NCBI RefSeq assembly: GCF_041088075.1
Contig: NZ_JBGCVY010000069.1
Coordinates: 39,429-103,428 of the forward strand
DNA from: Mucilaginibacter_A sp041088075
GTDB taxonomy: Bacteria > Bacteroidota > Bacteroidia > Sphingobacteriales > Sphingobacteriaceae
DNA: 64,000 nucleotides
Direction: 5' to 3'
Both the position numbers and the translations under genes were made by a program. Under the pieces are notes generated by a model. That model had not been told where the DNA came from. It was given only the letters and a program-made list of their open reading frames with translations, and did not search any database. This document shows, piece after piece, positions 1 to 8,803 of this stretch (positions within the stretch are counted from its first letter, which is position 1; the number at the start of each line of letters is the position of its first letter).

Positions 1-1788
1 TCGCTGGCCGAACTGGGTTACAACGTTACCGCTTTTTGTTTTCATGATAGTCCGCGCCGTGCGCACTCTATTGCAGCGCAAGGCGGTATTAATGCCGCAA
101 AAAATTACCAGAATGACGGCGACAGTGTTTTTCGCTTGTTCTACGATACGATAAAAGGCGGCGATTACCGTTCCAGGGAAGAAAACGTTTACCGCTTGGC
201 CGAAGTTTCGGTCAATATTATTGACCAGTGTGTGGCGCAAGGCGTTCCTTTTGCCCGCGAATATGGCGGTTTGCTGGATAACCGTTCTTTTGGCGGTGCA
301 CAGGTTTCCAGAACGTTTTATGCACGCGGACAAACTGGGCAACAGCTTCTTTTAGGGGCCTATTCTTCGTTAAACCGTCAGATTCATTTGGGCAAAGTAA
401 AAATGTACACGCGTACTGAAATGCTGGATCTGGTGGTTGCCGATGGAAAAGCGCAAGGCATTGTTACCCGTAATTTAAGGACAGGCGCAATAGAAACCCA
501 TGCTGCCCATGCCGTTTTGTTGTGTACCGGCGGTTACAGCAACGTGTTTTATTTGTCAACAAACGCCATCGGTTCCAACGTTACGGCAGCTTGGCGGGCG
601 CATAAACGCGGTGCTTATTTTGCCAATCCTTGCTTTACACAAATTCACCCAACTTGTATTCCGGTTTCCGGCGACCATCAGTCTAAATTAACCTTGATGT
701 CTGAATCGTTGCGGAACGACGGACGTGTTTGGGCACCAAAAACCGTAGCCATAGCCGAAAGATTGCGCAAAGGCGAAATCAAGGTAACCGACATTAAAGA
801 AGAAGACCGCGATTACTTCCTGGAACGCAAATACCCTTCTTTTGGTAATTTGGTTCCGCGCGATGTGGCTTCCAGGAATGCAAAAGAAGTATCGGACGAA
901 GGCCGTGGCGTGGGCGCTTCAGGAAAAGCTGTTTTCCTGGATTTTGCCGAAGCGATCAGCCGTTTAGGCGAAGATACCGTTGCTGCAAAATACGGCAACT
1001 TGTTTGATATGTATTACCAGATCACCGACGAAAACCCGTACAAACAACCGATGCGGATTTACCCGGCCGTACATTACACCATGGGCGGCCTTTGGGTTGA
1101 TTATAACTTAATGACCACGATTCCGGGTTGTTATGCTTTGGGTGAAGCCAATTTCTCCGATCACGGCGCAAACCGTTTGGGTGCTTCTGCTTTGATGCAG
1201 GGCTTGGCCGATGGTTATTTTGTAATTCCTTACACTTTGGGCGATTACCTGGCTACGATCGGCCCGAAAGCGGTTGATCCAAACCATCCTGCTTTTGCAA
1301 AAACCAAAAAAGATGTGGAAGTGCGTGTGGCCAAATTCTTGTCTATGAAAAAAGGCACAAAAACAGTAAACGAATACCACCGTGATTTAGGCCATATCAT
1401 GTGGGAATATTGCGGCATGGCGCGTAACGAAGCCGGTTTGATCAAAGCAAAAGGATTGATCCAGGCGTTGAAAGTTGATTTCTGGAAAAACGCTTTGGTT
1501 ATGGGCGAAAACGAAGAGATTAATTTTTCTTTGGAACGCGCCGGTCGTGTGGCTGATTTTATCGAATTGGGCGAACTGATGGTGGACGATGCTTTGATGC
1601 GCCGTGAATCATGCGGCGGCCACTTCCGCGAAGAATCTCAAACAGAAGAAGGCGAAGCAAAACGCGATGACGAAAACTTCTCTTTTGTGGCAGCCTGGGA
1701 ATATACAGGAGAAAACCAACCCGAAAAGCTGAACAAGGAAGACTTGTATTTTGAAAACGTTAAATTAACACAAAGAAGCTATAAATAA
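1..1788 (+). CDS. sdhA: Succinate dehydrogenase/fumarate reductase flavoprotein subunit, 5'-truncated by the window edge
   Basis: Catalytic FAD subunit of respiratory complex II, which oxidises succinate to fumarate at the inner membrane. The reading frame is open from the first base, so the N-terminus lies outside the window; the apparent start at 136 is an internal TTG. Near the left edge the segment RRAHSIAAQGGINAAKN is typical of this family, and its His is the expected covalent FAD attachment site. Further on, HPTCIP, a conserved RR-type substrate region (RRESCGGHFREE) and HYTMGGLWVDY are visible. The sequence resembles the B. subtilis/Wolinella/Bacteroides type. sdhB follows; the cytochrome b subunit is presumably upstream, outside the window. 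Confidence 0.95.
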   Translation, partial: SLAELGYNVTAFCFHDSPRRAHSIAAQGGINAAKNYQNDGDSVFRLFYDTIKGGDYRSREENVYRLAEVSVNIIDQCVAQGVPFAREYGGLLDNRSFGGAQVSRTFYARGQTGQQLLLGAYSSLNRQIHLGKVKMYTRTEMLDLVVADGKAQGIVTRNLRTGAIETHAAHAVLLCTGGYSNVFYLSTNAIGSNVTAAWRAHKRGAYFANPCFTQIHPTCIPVSGDHQSKLTLMSESLRNDGRVWAPKTVAIAERLRKGEIKVTDIKEEDRDYFLERKYPSFGNLVPRDVASRNAKEVSDEGRGVGASGKAVFLDFAEAISRLGEDTVAAKYGNLFDMYYQITDENPYKQPMRIYPAVHYTMGGLWVDYNLMTTIPGCYALGEANFSDHGANRLGASALMQGLADGYFVIPYTLGDYLATIGPKAVDPNHPAFAKTKKDVEVRVAKFLSMKKGTKTVNEYHRDLGHIMWEYCGMARNEAGLIKAKGLIQALKVDFWKNALVMGENEEINFSLERAGRVADFIELGELMVDDALMRRESCGGHFREESQTEEGEAKRDDENFSFVAAWEYTGENQPEKLNKEDLYFENVKLTQRSYK

Positions 1789-1865
1789 GTAGCAGGTAGC
1801 AAGTATCGAGTAGCAAGACCACTTGCAATTACCTGATACCGGATACCTGATACCCAATACTTTAA
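1789..1865. repeat. Low-complexity inverted repeat between sdhA and sdhB
   Basis: The spacer consists of variations on GTAGCAAGTATCGAGTAGCAAG followed, in opposite sense, by TACCTGATACCGGATACCTG. The two halves are imperfect inverted and direct repeats of a TACTTGATAC-like word. It is unrelated to the ATGCTTCTTTTA element common elsewhere in the window. It could fold into an mRNA hairpin between the two cotranscribed genes. Confidence 0.6.
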
Positions 1866-1867
1866 AT

Positions 1868-2644
1868 ATGAGTAACGGAAATATGAACCTGACGCTGAAA
1901 GTTTGGCGCCAGAAAGATGCAAAAACGGCCGGCAAAATGGTTACCTATCCGGCAAATGATATATCTCCGGATATGTCCTTTTTGGAGATGCTGGATGTGG
2001 TGAACGAAAGTTTGATCCACAAAGGAGAAGACCCGATTTATTTTGACCATGATTGCCGCGAGGGAATTTGCGGGACCTGTTCTTTGTATATCAACGGCCG
2101 TCCGCATGGGCCAAAACAAGCCATCACTTCCTGCCAGTTGCACATGCGCAGTTTTTACGACGGGCAAACCATCACCATAGAACCTTGGCGGGCTGCGGCT
2201 TTTCCGGTGGTGAAGGATTTGGCGACAGATCGTTCTGCGTTTGACCGTATCCAACATGCCGGCGGTTACGTTTCTGTAAATACAGGTGGCGTACCGGATG
2301 CAAACGAAATAGCAATCCCTAAACCAATTGCTGATGAGGCTTTTAACTCTGCAACTTGCATCCAGTGTGGTGCTTGTGTAGCGGCTTGTAAAAATGCTTC
2401 GGCCATGCTGTTTGTATCGGCAAAAATTTCGCAATTGGCTTTGTTGCCGCAAGGCCAGCCGGAGCGTTACCAGCGAGTGCAAAATATGGTGGCGCAAATG
2501 GACGAAGAGGGTTTTGGCAACTGCACCAATACCGCAGCCTGCGAAGCAGAATGCCCCAAAAGCATCAAGCTGACCAACATTGCCCGGTTAAACGGGGATT
2601 TTTTAACTGCTAAAATCTTTAAATCTGACGAAGTTCACGCTTGA
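1868..2644 (+). CDS. sdhB: Succinate dehydrogenase/fumarate reductase iron-sulfur subunit
   Basis: Electron-transfer subunit of complex II. It carries three iron-sulfur cluster motifs: the 2Fe-2S loop CREGICGTC in the N-terminal ferredoxin half, CIQCGACVAACKN, and CTNTAACEAECPK in the C-terminal half. The open frame extends 45 bases further upstream, but those codons run through the repeated spacer. I therefore take the ATG giving MSNGNMNLTLKVWRQ (259 aa); an ATG five codons later is also possible. It is probably cotranscribed with sdhA and ends at the hairpin terminator just downstream. Confidence 0.93.
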   Translation: MSNGNMNLTLKVWRQKDAKTAGKMVTYPANDISPDMSFLEMLDVVNESLIHKGEDPIYFDHDCREGICGTCSLYINGRPHGPKQAITSCQLHMRSFYDGQTITIEPWRAAAFPVVKDLATDRSAFDRIQHAGGYVSVNTGGVPDANEIAIPKPIADEAFNSATCIQCGACVAACKNASAMLFVSAKISQLALLPQGQPERYQRVQNMVAQMDEEGFGNCTNTAACEAECPKSIKLTNIARLNGDFLTAKIFKSDEVHA

Positions 2645-2662
2645 ACAAGAATATTAAATGTC

Positions 2663-2703
2663 AACAAAAAGCTCTGTCAATTTTGGCGGGGCTTTTTGTT
2701 TGA
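2663..2703 (+). terminator. Rho-independent terminator after sdhB
   Basis: Perfect 10-bp arms AACAAAAAGC (2663-2672) and GCTTTTTGTT (2691-2700) lie 18 bases after the sdhB stop. Confidence 0.7.
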
Positions 2704-2727
2704 TATGGATTTTGTGCTTTCTTGCTA

Positions 2728-2754
2728 ATGCTTCTTTTACCATCATAAAATTGG
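2728..2754 (+). repeat. Dispersed ATGCTTCTTTTA element, single copy
   Basis: ATGCTTCTTTTA, then CCATCA, then TAAAATTGG. Forward orientation, in the sdhB-dsbD spacer. Confidence 0.75.
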
Positions 2755-2801
2755 ACAGATCAGTCAAAATGACAAACCCCAAACCCGAAAGCAGTTTTGT
2801 T

Positions 2802-2830
2802 ATACTATTTTTATGCCGGTAAAAACAGTA
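2802..2830. repeat. Dispersed element, palindromic GTTTTTA-type variant
   Basis: Arms ATACTATTTTTA and TAAAAACAGTA around TGCCGG. It is nearly palindromic and ends 21 bases before the dsbD start, so it may lie in the leader or promoter. Confidence 0.7.
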
Positions 2831-2851
2831 CGACAAACCTCAACAAACAAA

Positions 2852-4543
2852 ATGCAGCTTGCTTTCAACCTGAAAAAAACAATTTTTTCCCTGCTATTTT
2901 TAAGCTTTTTATTGGCTTTTCAGAACAAAAGCTATGCAATTCAAAAAGCTGCTGTGGATACCATTTCGACTGCGGATGTTGATTTTTCTCCTTTGCCTGC
3001 CGATACTTCAACCCCAACAAAGGCAGCAGCACCGGTAAAAAAAGAAGTGGTTAAGCAAAAAGCCAAGGCCATCGAAGCAAAGCAAGAGCAGCAAAGTTTG
3101 TGGGCAATATTTTTAGCCGGTTTGCTGGGCGGGTTTGCGGCGTTGATTATGCCCTGCATTTTCCCGATGCTTCCTTTAACGGTTAGTTATTTTACCAAAA
3201 CTGCGCAATCAAGAGGAAGCGCCATCACCAAAGCCTTAATTTACGGGCTTTCGATCATCGTTATTTATGTGGCTTTTGGTTTGGTTATCACCGTAATTTT
3301 TGGTGCTGATGCTTTGAACGACCTGGCCACAAACGGTGCTTTTAACCTCATATTTTTCCTGCTGCTGATTGTTTTTGCCGTATCTTTTTTTGGCGCTTTC
3401 GAAATCACCTTGCCATCGGCCTGGGCCAACAAAATGGACGAACAATCCGACAAAGGCGGCTGGCTCGGTCTGTTTTTTATGGCAGCCACGCTGGCTTTGG
3501 TTTCGTTCTCCTGCACCGGTCCGATTATCGGCACTTTGCTGGTTCAGGCGGCAACTTCCGGTGCTTTACTGGGGCCTGCAATCGGCATGTTTGGCTTTTC
3601 GTTAGCACTGGCCATCCCTTTTGCTTTGTTTGCCATGTTCCCTTCCTGGCTAAATTCACTGCCAAAATCCGGCGGCTGGTTAAACAGTGTAAAAGTGGTT
3701 TTAGGGTTTTTGGAACTGGCTTTAGCATTGAAATTCTTATCAAATGTAGATTTGGCGTATCATTGGGAATGGTTCGACCGCGAAATCTTTTTAGTTCTTT
3801 GGATCGTGATTTTTGGTTTGATGGGTTTATATCTCCTGGGAAAACTTAAATTTTCGCATGATTCGCCAGTTGAATATCTTTCTATTCCAAGATTGTTCCT
3901 CGCCATTATCGTGTTTGCTTTTACGGTTTATATGGTTCCCGGATTATGGGGCGCGCCTTTAAAATCCATTTCTGCATTTTTGCCGCCGCTGCAAACACAG
4001 GATTTTGATTTGTACACGCCAAGCCTCACTGCAAATAACCGTAATCAAAATACTTCAACCCAAAACAATAACGAAGCACCGCACAAATACGCCAATCTGT
4101 TTAAAGCGCCTTTGGGCTTAAACGCTTTTTTTGATTATGATGAAGCTTTGGCTTTCGCGAAGAAAAACCATAAACCGGTAATGATTGATTTTACCGGCCA
4201 TGCCTGTGTAAACTGCCGTGAAATGGAAGCCAGTGTTTGGACGGACAAAAAGGTTTATGATCTGATCAGCAATGATTTTGTGCTGCTGCAATTGTATGTG
4301 GATGACAAAACCGATTTGCAGCCGGGCGAACAAACCGTAACGCCGCAAGGCAAAAAGATCAAAACAATTGGTAAAAAATGGAGCGAATTGCAGGCTTCTC
4401 GTTTCAAAGCCAACTCGCAGCCTTTTTATGTTTTGCTGGACGATGACGGAAATTTGTTGGTGCCGCCGCAAGGGGCAGATAAAAATGCAACACGTTACAG
4501 TCAGTTTTTGCAAAGCGGTTTAACGGCTTTCGGCAAAAAGTAG
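2852..4543 (+). CDS. dsbD: DsbD-type thiol:disulfide interchange protein lacking the alpha domain
   Basis: Membrane protein that passes reducing equivalents from cytoplasmic thioredoxin to the periplasm. After a signal-like N-terminus and a Lys/Ala-rich spacer come about eight membrane helices holding the redox Cys pair (MPCIFP in the first helix and SFSCTGP in the fourth), as in the DsbD beta domain. A C-terminal thioredoxin-like domain follows, with a C-V-N-C active site at residues 452-455. The periplasmic alpha domain normally at the N-terminus is missing. The open frame extends 39 bases upstream into the palindromic repeat, so the start giving MQLAFNLKK is preferred (563 aa). Confidence 0.88.
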   Translation: MQLAFNLKKTIFSLLFLSFLLAFQNKSYAIQKAAVDTISTADVDFSPLPADTSTPTKAAAPVKKEVVKQKAKAIEAKQEQQSLWAIFLAGLLGGFAALIMPCIFPMLPLTVSYFTKTAQSRGSAITKALIYGLSIIVIYVAFGLVITVIFGADALNDLATNGAFNLIFFLLLIVFAVSFFGAFEITLPSAWANKMDEQSDKGGWLGLFFMAATLALVSFSCTGPIIGTLLVQAATSGALLGPAIGMFGFSLALAIPFALFAMFPSWLNSLPKSGGWLNSVKVVLGFLELALALKFLSNVDLAYHWEWFDREIFLVLWIVIFGLMGLYLLGKLKFSHDSPVEYLSIPRLFLAIIVFAFTVYMVPGLWGAPLKSISAFLPPLQTQDFDLYTPSLTANNRNQNTSTQNNNEAPHKYANLFKAPLGLNAFFDYDEALAFAKKNHKPVMIDFTGHACVNCREMEASVWTDKKVYDLISNDFVLLQLYVDDKTDLQPGEQTVTPQGKKIKTIGKKWSELQASRFKANSQPFYVLLDDDGNLLVPPQGADKNATRYSQFLQSGLTAFGKK

Positions 4544-4613
4544 CTTGAATTTTAATTGGGTTTGAATTTTTTTGATTGAAGTTTAAGGCAATCTGATTAA
4601 AAGTATTTTTCAG

Positions 4614-4643
4614 ATACTGTTTTTATGCCGGTAAAAACAGTAT
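4614..4643. repeat. Perfect palindromic copy of the dispersed element
   Basis: ATACTGTTTTTA (4614-4625) and its exact inverse complement TAAAAACAGTAT (4632-4643) flank TGCCGG. This is the most symmetrical copy seen and may be close to the ancestral form. It lies between dsbD and the ytxH-like gene. Confidence 0.85.
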
Positions 4644-4725
4644 TCCATTAATTCCTTAAAAAATTGAAAACTATTGAGTTACAGTTATGTTAACATGCAA
4701 CATAAACCCTTAAAATTATTAAATC

Positions 4726-5145
4726 ATGAAAAATTCTGTCGAAGGCTTAGGCGTATTTCTGTTAGGAACAGCCGTTGGCGCTGCTTTAGGTATATTGTTT
4801 GCACCGGATGCAGGCGAAGAAACCCGCAGTACTTTGGTTGAAACCGCAGCCAACAGTTGGGATACGATCAAGGAAAAAGTAAAATCAGGCGAGGAACAAC
4901 TGAACAATTATAAAAACCAGGCATCCACATACACAACTGAAGTTGTTGACCAGGTAAAATCAAAAGCGAAAGAAACAGCGGATGATTTAAAAAATTATAA
5001 AGACGAAGCGGTTGACCAGGTAAAATCAAAAGCGAAAGAAACAGCAGATGATTTAAAAGGTTATAAAGACGAAGTGGTTGACCAGGCCAAATCAAAAGTA
5101 AAAGAAAAGTCTAACGATCTGAACAACAACATCCAGCAGGCATAA
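4726..5145 (+). CDS. YtxH-domain stress-type protein with 22-residue repeats
   Basis: 139 aa. A glycine-rich hydrophobic N-terminal helix (GVFLLGTAVGAALGILFAPD) followed by GEETR is the YtxH signature. The rest is charged and helical, with three repeats of a 22-residue unit beginning VDQVKSKAKETADDLKNYKD. Such proteins are anchored small helical proteins, often general-stress induced, with no defined biochemical role. It stands alone, with its own terminator downstream. Confidence 0.8.
   Translation: MKNSVEGLGVFLLGTAVGAALGILFAPDAGEETRSTLVETAANSWDTIKEKVKSGEEQLNNYKNQASTYTTEVVDQVKSKAKETADDLKNYKDEAVDQVKSKAKETADDLKGYKDEVVDQAKSKVKEKSNDLNNNIQQA
4945..5142 (+). repeat. 66-bp tandem repeat inside the ytxH-like gene
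   Basis: Units begin with GTTGACCAGG at 4945, 5011 and 5077. The first two are nearly identical at DNA level and the third is diverged. The period is a multiple of three, so gain or loss of a unit keeps the frame. Confidence 0.85.
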
Positions 5146-5169
5146 AAATAAATCATTGTCTTTTATGGT

Positions 5170-5212
5170 CCCAAATAGCAGGGTTTTTTCTCCTGTTGTT
5201 TGGGATTTTTAT
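5170..5212 (+). terminator. Strong hairpin terminator after the ytxH-like gene
   Basis: Arms CCCAAATAGCAGG (5170-5182) and CCTGTTGTTTGGG (5192-5204), 11 of 13 pairs, followed by a T-rich run. Confidence 0.8.
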
Positions 5213-5695
5213 TTTTATTGAACCTCAAAAGTTTGGCAGGCTGAACGGCAAATGATAATAGCCGCAATATTCAGGGGTGTTTAAATTTCTGGTCGTAAAA
5301 AAATTTAACATGCTTCTTTTATGCCTATAAATTTAGTGTCCGGCTGTTTTTATCGGTACAAAAAACTACAAAAGGCCAATGATTTTTATGCGGTAAAAGA
5401 AGCATCGAAATTGGGCCTGATAAAATTTAAGCAACTTAAAATCAACAGTAGCAATAATTATTTTTGAAACAGGTTCACGAAGAAAAAGGTTGCCGGGATA
5501 AAAGTTTGGCAGTAAGCGAGTTGCCATAATGGAATTGTTACACGAAAGGTTGTAAAGGAAAAGTGCCTTAACAGGGTTAAAAAACAAGAATCAGGGCAAA
5601 TCACATCAATGTTACAGGTGTTTCAATAAACTATTGTGAAACTTTTTCGATTTTGTAACATCGTAAGGTTAAAACTGAAAATTACCCGGTTTATT
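5213..5695. other. Gene-free region upstream of the large barrel gene
   Basis: No credible coding frame on either strand. Besides the inverted repeat pair at 5310-5405 I see AT-rich sequence that should hold the promoter of the downstream gene, but no clear TAnnTTTG box. Confidence 0.5.
5310..5405. repeat. Inverted pair of dispersed elements
   Basis: Forward copy 5310-5334 (ATGCTTCTTTTA, TGCC, TAAATTT) and reverse copy 5376-5405 (CCAATGATTTTTA, TGCGG, TAAAAGAAGCAT). A third partial copy, CTGTTTTTATCGG, begins at 5344. The pair could form a long cruciform or an RNA stem. Confidence 0.75.
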
Positions 5696-8659
5696 ATGAA
5701 CAGCAAAAAATATATGAAACGAACATTACTCTGCATCATTATACTCCTGCTTGCTTCGGGCCTAACAAAAGCGCAAACCCTGCACGAAGTGCGTGGTGTA
5801 ATACAAGACACGACCGGTGCTTCTTTGCCCGGCACCAGTATCAGATTGGTCTCGGGAACGGATACTTTGGCTACTGCCGCTAATGTGGACGGGGCTTTTG
5901 TTTTTCCGAAAGTAAAAGCAGCAGAGTTTAGCCTGACGATTGACCTGATCGGGTTTACGCCAATCAACAGGCATTATATCCACGATAAAAATGTTGCGAA
6001 CATCAATATCGGTATTCTTAAGATGAAAGTTGCCGCTACGCAATTGAAAGGCGTAACCATTGTTGGAACAAACCCGATTAGGATTAAAGAAGACACGGTT
6101 GAATTTAATGCAGGTGCTTATAAAGTGAGGGAAAATGCACCAACAGAAGATATGATTAGAAAACTTCCCGGGGTAGATGTGGACAAAGACGGAAATATTA
6201 CTGACCGTGGTAAATCCGTAACAAAAATCCGCATCAATGGCAAGGATTTTATGGGTGGAGATGTTAAATCGGTAACCAAAAACCTTCCTGCGGATGTGAT
6301 TGAAAACATCCAAATGATTGATGATTATGGCGATCAGGCAAACCTGACGGGCGTAAAAACCGGAGAACCGGACCGTATCATGAATATCACAATCAGGAAA
6401 GATAGAAACGTGGGATATTCATTGCAGGCCACAGCGGGCGATGGGCGGGATGCATTGCCAGCTACCAATAGTGCAAGTGTAGATCCAAGTCCGACTAATC
6501 CTGCGGCAATAAATAATAATGAAAACCACAATCGTTATTTAGGGACAGTAAATTATTTTAGTTTTAAAGGCAACCGGCAAATTTCTGTTCTGGGTAATAT
6601 CAATAATACAAACATCAACACTTTTACTTACGGTGGCGGCGGGCGTGGCGGCGGCGGCGGTTTTGGAGGAGGTGGCGGCGGCCGGGGAAATGCACTTAGG
6701 GGCGCAAGCACAACTACAAACCAAAACGGAATTACCGATGCCCATGCAATAGGTTTAAACTATCGGGATCAATGGGGCAAAAAGCTATCTGTGTACGGAA
6801 GCTATAGTTTTTCTGATAACCTGGGCAGCACAATTAGTAATAGTTATCAGCAAGGCATAAATGCCGGCGAAACAAATAGTGTGTTGCAAAACAGCACTCA
6901 AAGCACCCGTAACATCAACCACAGGCTTACCTGGAACATGGAATACAAGCCCGATACCATAAATTATTTTAAGTTTACACCAACCTATTCGTATGGTAGT
7001 GTAAGCACGAACGCAGATGGCAACTTTAGCAGTTTTCGTGAGGAGATAGCTAACGTTGCTTACCGGCAGTTTAGTACAGATATATCAAAATCGCCAAACA
7101 TTGGGGCCACTTTGCTATACAATCATAAGTTTCCCGGACGGCGTAATTTAAGTATCAACTTAACAGCTAATTCTGCAAAAACAGATGAATCTGATAATCC
7201 TACCACACTTTATTCACCAGGTAGTCCGATGGCATCACCTAAATACCAATTAATCAACACCAACAGCAGAACCAACAGCTTTGGTACAAATGTTTCGTTT
7301 TTGCAACCGATAGGAAAGGTTTCTTACCTGGAGTTTAATTACAATTTAAATCATTCTTACACTACCAGCGATAAACGGACAGATACACTTAACGCAGCTA
7401 ATCAGGATGTTTTTTATCAAAGGTTTAGTAATAATTACAATTACACGTTCACTACAAACAAAGTTGGGTTAAGTTATAGGGTGGTAGAAAGTAAATACAA
7501 TTTCACGGTAGGTTTAGGCTTACAACCAGCAGTTTTAGACGGCTATTCTCCGACAACCAATCAAACTACACATGTTTCAACGCTTAATTTTGCGCCGGTA
7601 GCCCATTTTAATTATAATTTTTCCCGAACTCAGGCAATTAACCTTAATTATAACGGATCAAGCAATCAACCAAACTTCAATTACTTACAGCCGGTAATTG
7701 ATTTTTCTAACGCATTATATCCGGTGCAGGGAAACCCAAACCTGATACCTGAATTTAATAACAATGTTAATTTGAGGTATAACCGCTTTAGTTTTGCTAC
7801 CGGAGATATATTGTTTACTAATTTGAGCTTTAACCAAACCAGCAATAAAATTGTAGCCAATTCTATCCAGTATCCAAAAATAGATCCGTTAAACCCAACT
7901 TTGGCAGGTACTTATCTAACTAAATATCAAAATGCAGACGGATATTATAGTTCTTCAATTTTTGGGGCATATTCTAAACCCTGGGCAAAACGTAAGTACA
8001 CTTTAACATTTAATGCAAATGCAAATTATACAAACAATATCGGTTATAGCAGCAGGGTTACCTATGATGCGGTTTCAAATACTGAAACATTAAATACAGA
8101 AAGAAACGTGGCAAAATCTTTGGTTGTTACGCCTGGTGTAAGGTTTAGAACAGATATAACAGATATTATTGATGCAGAACTAAATTCCAGCTACAGCATT
8201 AATACAATTAATAACTCCATCATTTCTTCTACCTTTCAAAACACAGTGGCCAGAACGCTTTCGCTTGGTTTGAACGGTAAAAATTATCTTTGGAAAAATT
8301 ACACCGTAAGCTATGATTACACTAAACTTGTTTACAGTGGTTATAACGGTGTATCGCAAAAAAACCCTAATATTTTAAATGCTTATGTTGAGCGTCGTTT
8401 CTTAAAAGCAAATGCTGCAACTATCCGGATTGCAGCGTATGATTTATTTAACCAAAATACGGGTTACACTTTTACCCCAAATAATGGGGCTGCAGGTTAT
8501 ACCGTATCTAACGTAAACAGGTTAGGCCGTTATTATTTATTAAGCTTTAGCCTGAGGTTACAAAAATTTGCAGGCAAGGCACCTTCAAACCCGGATGATT
8601 TTAGGGGCGGCGGCGAAAGGCGGGGCGGCGGCGGATTTGGCGGCGGCCGTCCGCAATAG
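5696..8659 (+). CDS. Outer-membrane beta-barrel protein with carboxypeptidase-regulatory-like N-terminal domain
   Basis: About 987 aa. A signal peptide (MKRTLLCIIILLLASG, cleavage near AKAQ-like LTKAQ) leads into a CarboxypepD_reg-like beta-sandwich, then a plug-like region (IRKLPGVDVDKDGNITDRG) and a long Asn/Tyr-rich barrel as in the OMP_b-brl_3 family related to TonB-dependent receptors. A glycine-rich stretch follows TYGGGGRGGGGG about a third of the way along, and a second ends the protein (FGGGRPQ). The substrate is unknown and no SusD partner is adjacent. The start could also be the in-frame ATG at 5714. The gene is more AT-rich than its neighbours and contains no copy of the dispersed element. 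Confidence 0.82.
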   Translation: MNSKKYMKRTLLCIIILLLASGLTKAQTLHEVRGVIQDTTGASLPGTSIRLVSGTDTLATAANVDGAFVFPKVKAAEFSLTIDLIGFTPINRHYIHDKNVANINIGILKMKVAATQLKGVTIVGTNPIRIKEDTVEFNAGAYKVRENAPTEDMIRKLPGVDVDKDGNITDRGKSVTKIRINGKDFMGGDVKSVTKNLPADVIENIQMIDDYGDQANLTGVKTGEPDRIMNITIRKDRNVGYSLQATAGDGRDALPATNSASVDPSPTNPAAINNNENHNRYLGTVNYFSFKGNRQISVLGNINNTNINTFTYGGGGRGGGGGFGGGGGGRGNALRGASTTTNQNGITDAHAIGLNYRDQWGKKLSVYGSYSFSDNLGSTISNSYQQGINAGETNSVLQNSTQSTRNINHRLTWNMEYKPDTINYFKFTPTYSYGSVSTNADGNFSSFREEIANVAYRQFSTDISKSPNIGATLLYNHKFPGRRNLSINLTANSAKTDESDNPTTLYSPGSPMASPKYQLINTNSRTNSFGTNVSFLQPIGKVSYLEFNYNLNHSYTTSDKRTDTLNAANQDVFYQRFSNNYNYTFTTNKVGLSYRVVESKYNFTVGLGLQPAVLDGYSPTTNQTTHVSTLNFAPVAHFNYNFSRTQAINLNYNGSSNQPNFNYLQPVIDFSNALYPVQGNPNLIPEFNNNVNLRYNRFSFATGDILFTNLSFNQTSNKIVANSIQYPKIDPLNPTLAGTYLTKYQNADGYYSSSIFGAYSKPWAKRKYTLTFNANANYTNNIGYSSRVTYDAVSNTETLNTERNVAKSLVVTPGVRFRTDITDIIDAELNSSYSINTINNSIISSTFQNTVARTLSLGLNGKNYLWKNYTVSYDYTKLVYSGYNGVSQKNPNILNAYVERRFLKANAATIRIAAYDLFNQNTGYTFTPNNGAAGYTVSNVNRLGRYYLLSFSLRLQKFAGKAPSNPDDFRGGGERRGGGGFGGGRPQ

Positions 8660-8676
8660 ACTAAAAAAGTATTGAT

Positions 8677-8712
8677 AAAAAGAGCATCTGATTATTATGG
8701 ATGCTTTTTTTA
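8677..8712 (+). terminator. Hairpin terminator after the barrel gene
   Basis: AAAAAGAGCATC (8677-8688) pairs with GATGCTTTTTTT (8700-8711) around an 11-base loop, 18 bases past the stop. Confidence 0.7.
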
Positions 8713-8803
8713 TAGGCGTAAAATTACGTTTGCTGCTGCTCAAACTTATTGTGCCGAAAGTAGTTGATTGATGAGAACGATCAAAAACCCTCGCCCCAAT
8801 ATT

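Noticed and set aside
1862..2497. 211-aa open frame antisense to sdhB
   Set aside because: It lies wholly opposite a well-conserved gene, has no recognisable domain and no promoter; typical mirror frame.
2654..2836. 60-aa minus-strand frame between sdhB and dsbD
   Set aside because: It reads through the terminator and two repeat copies; no conserved content.
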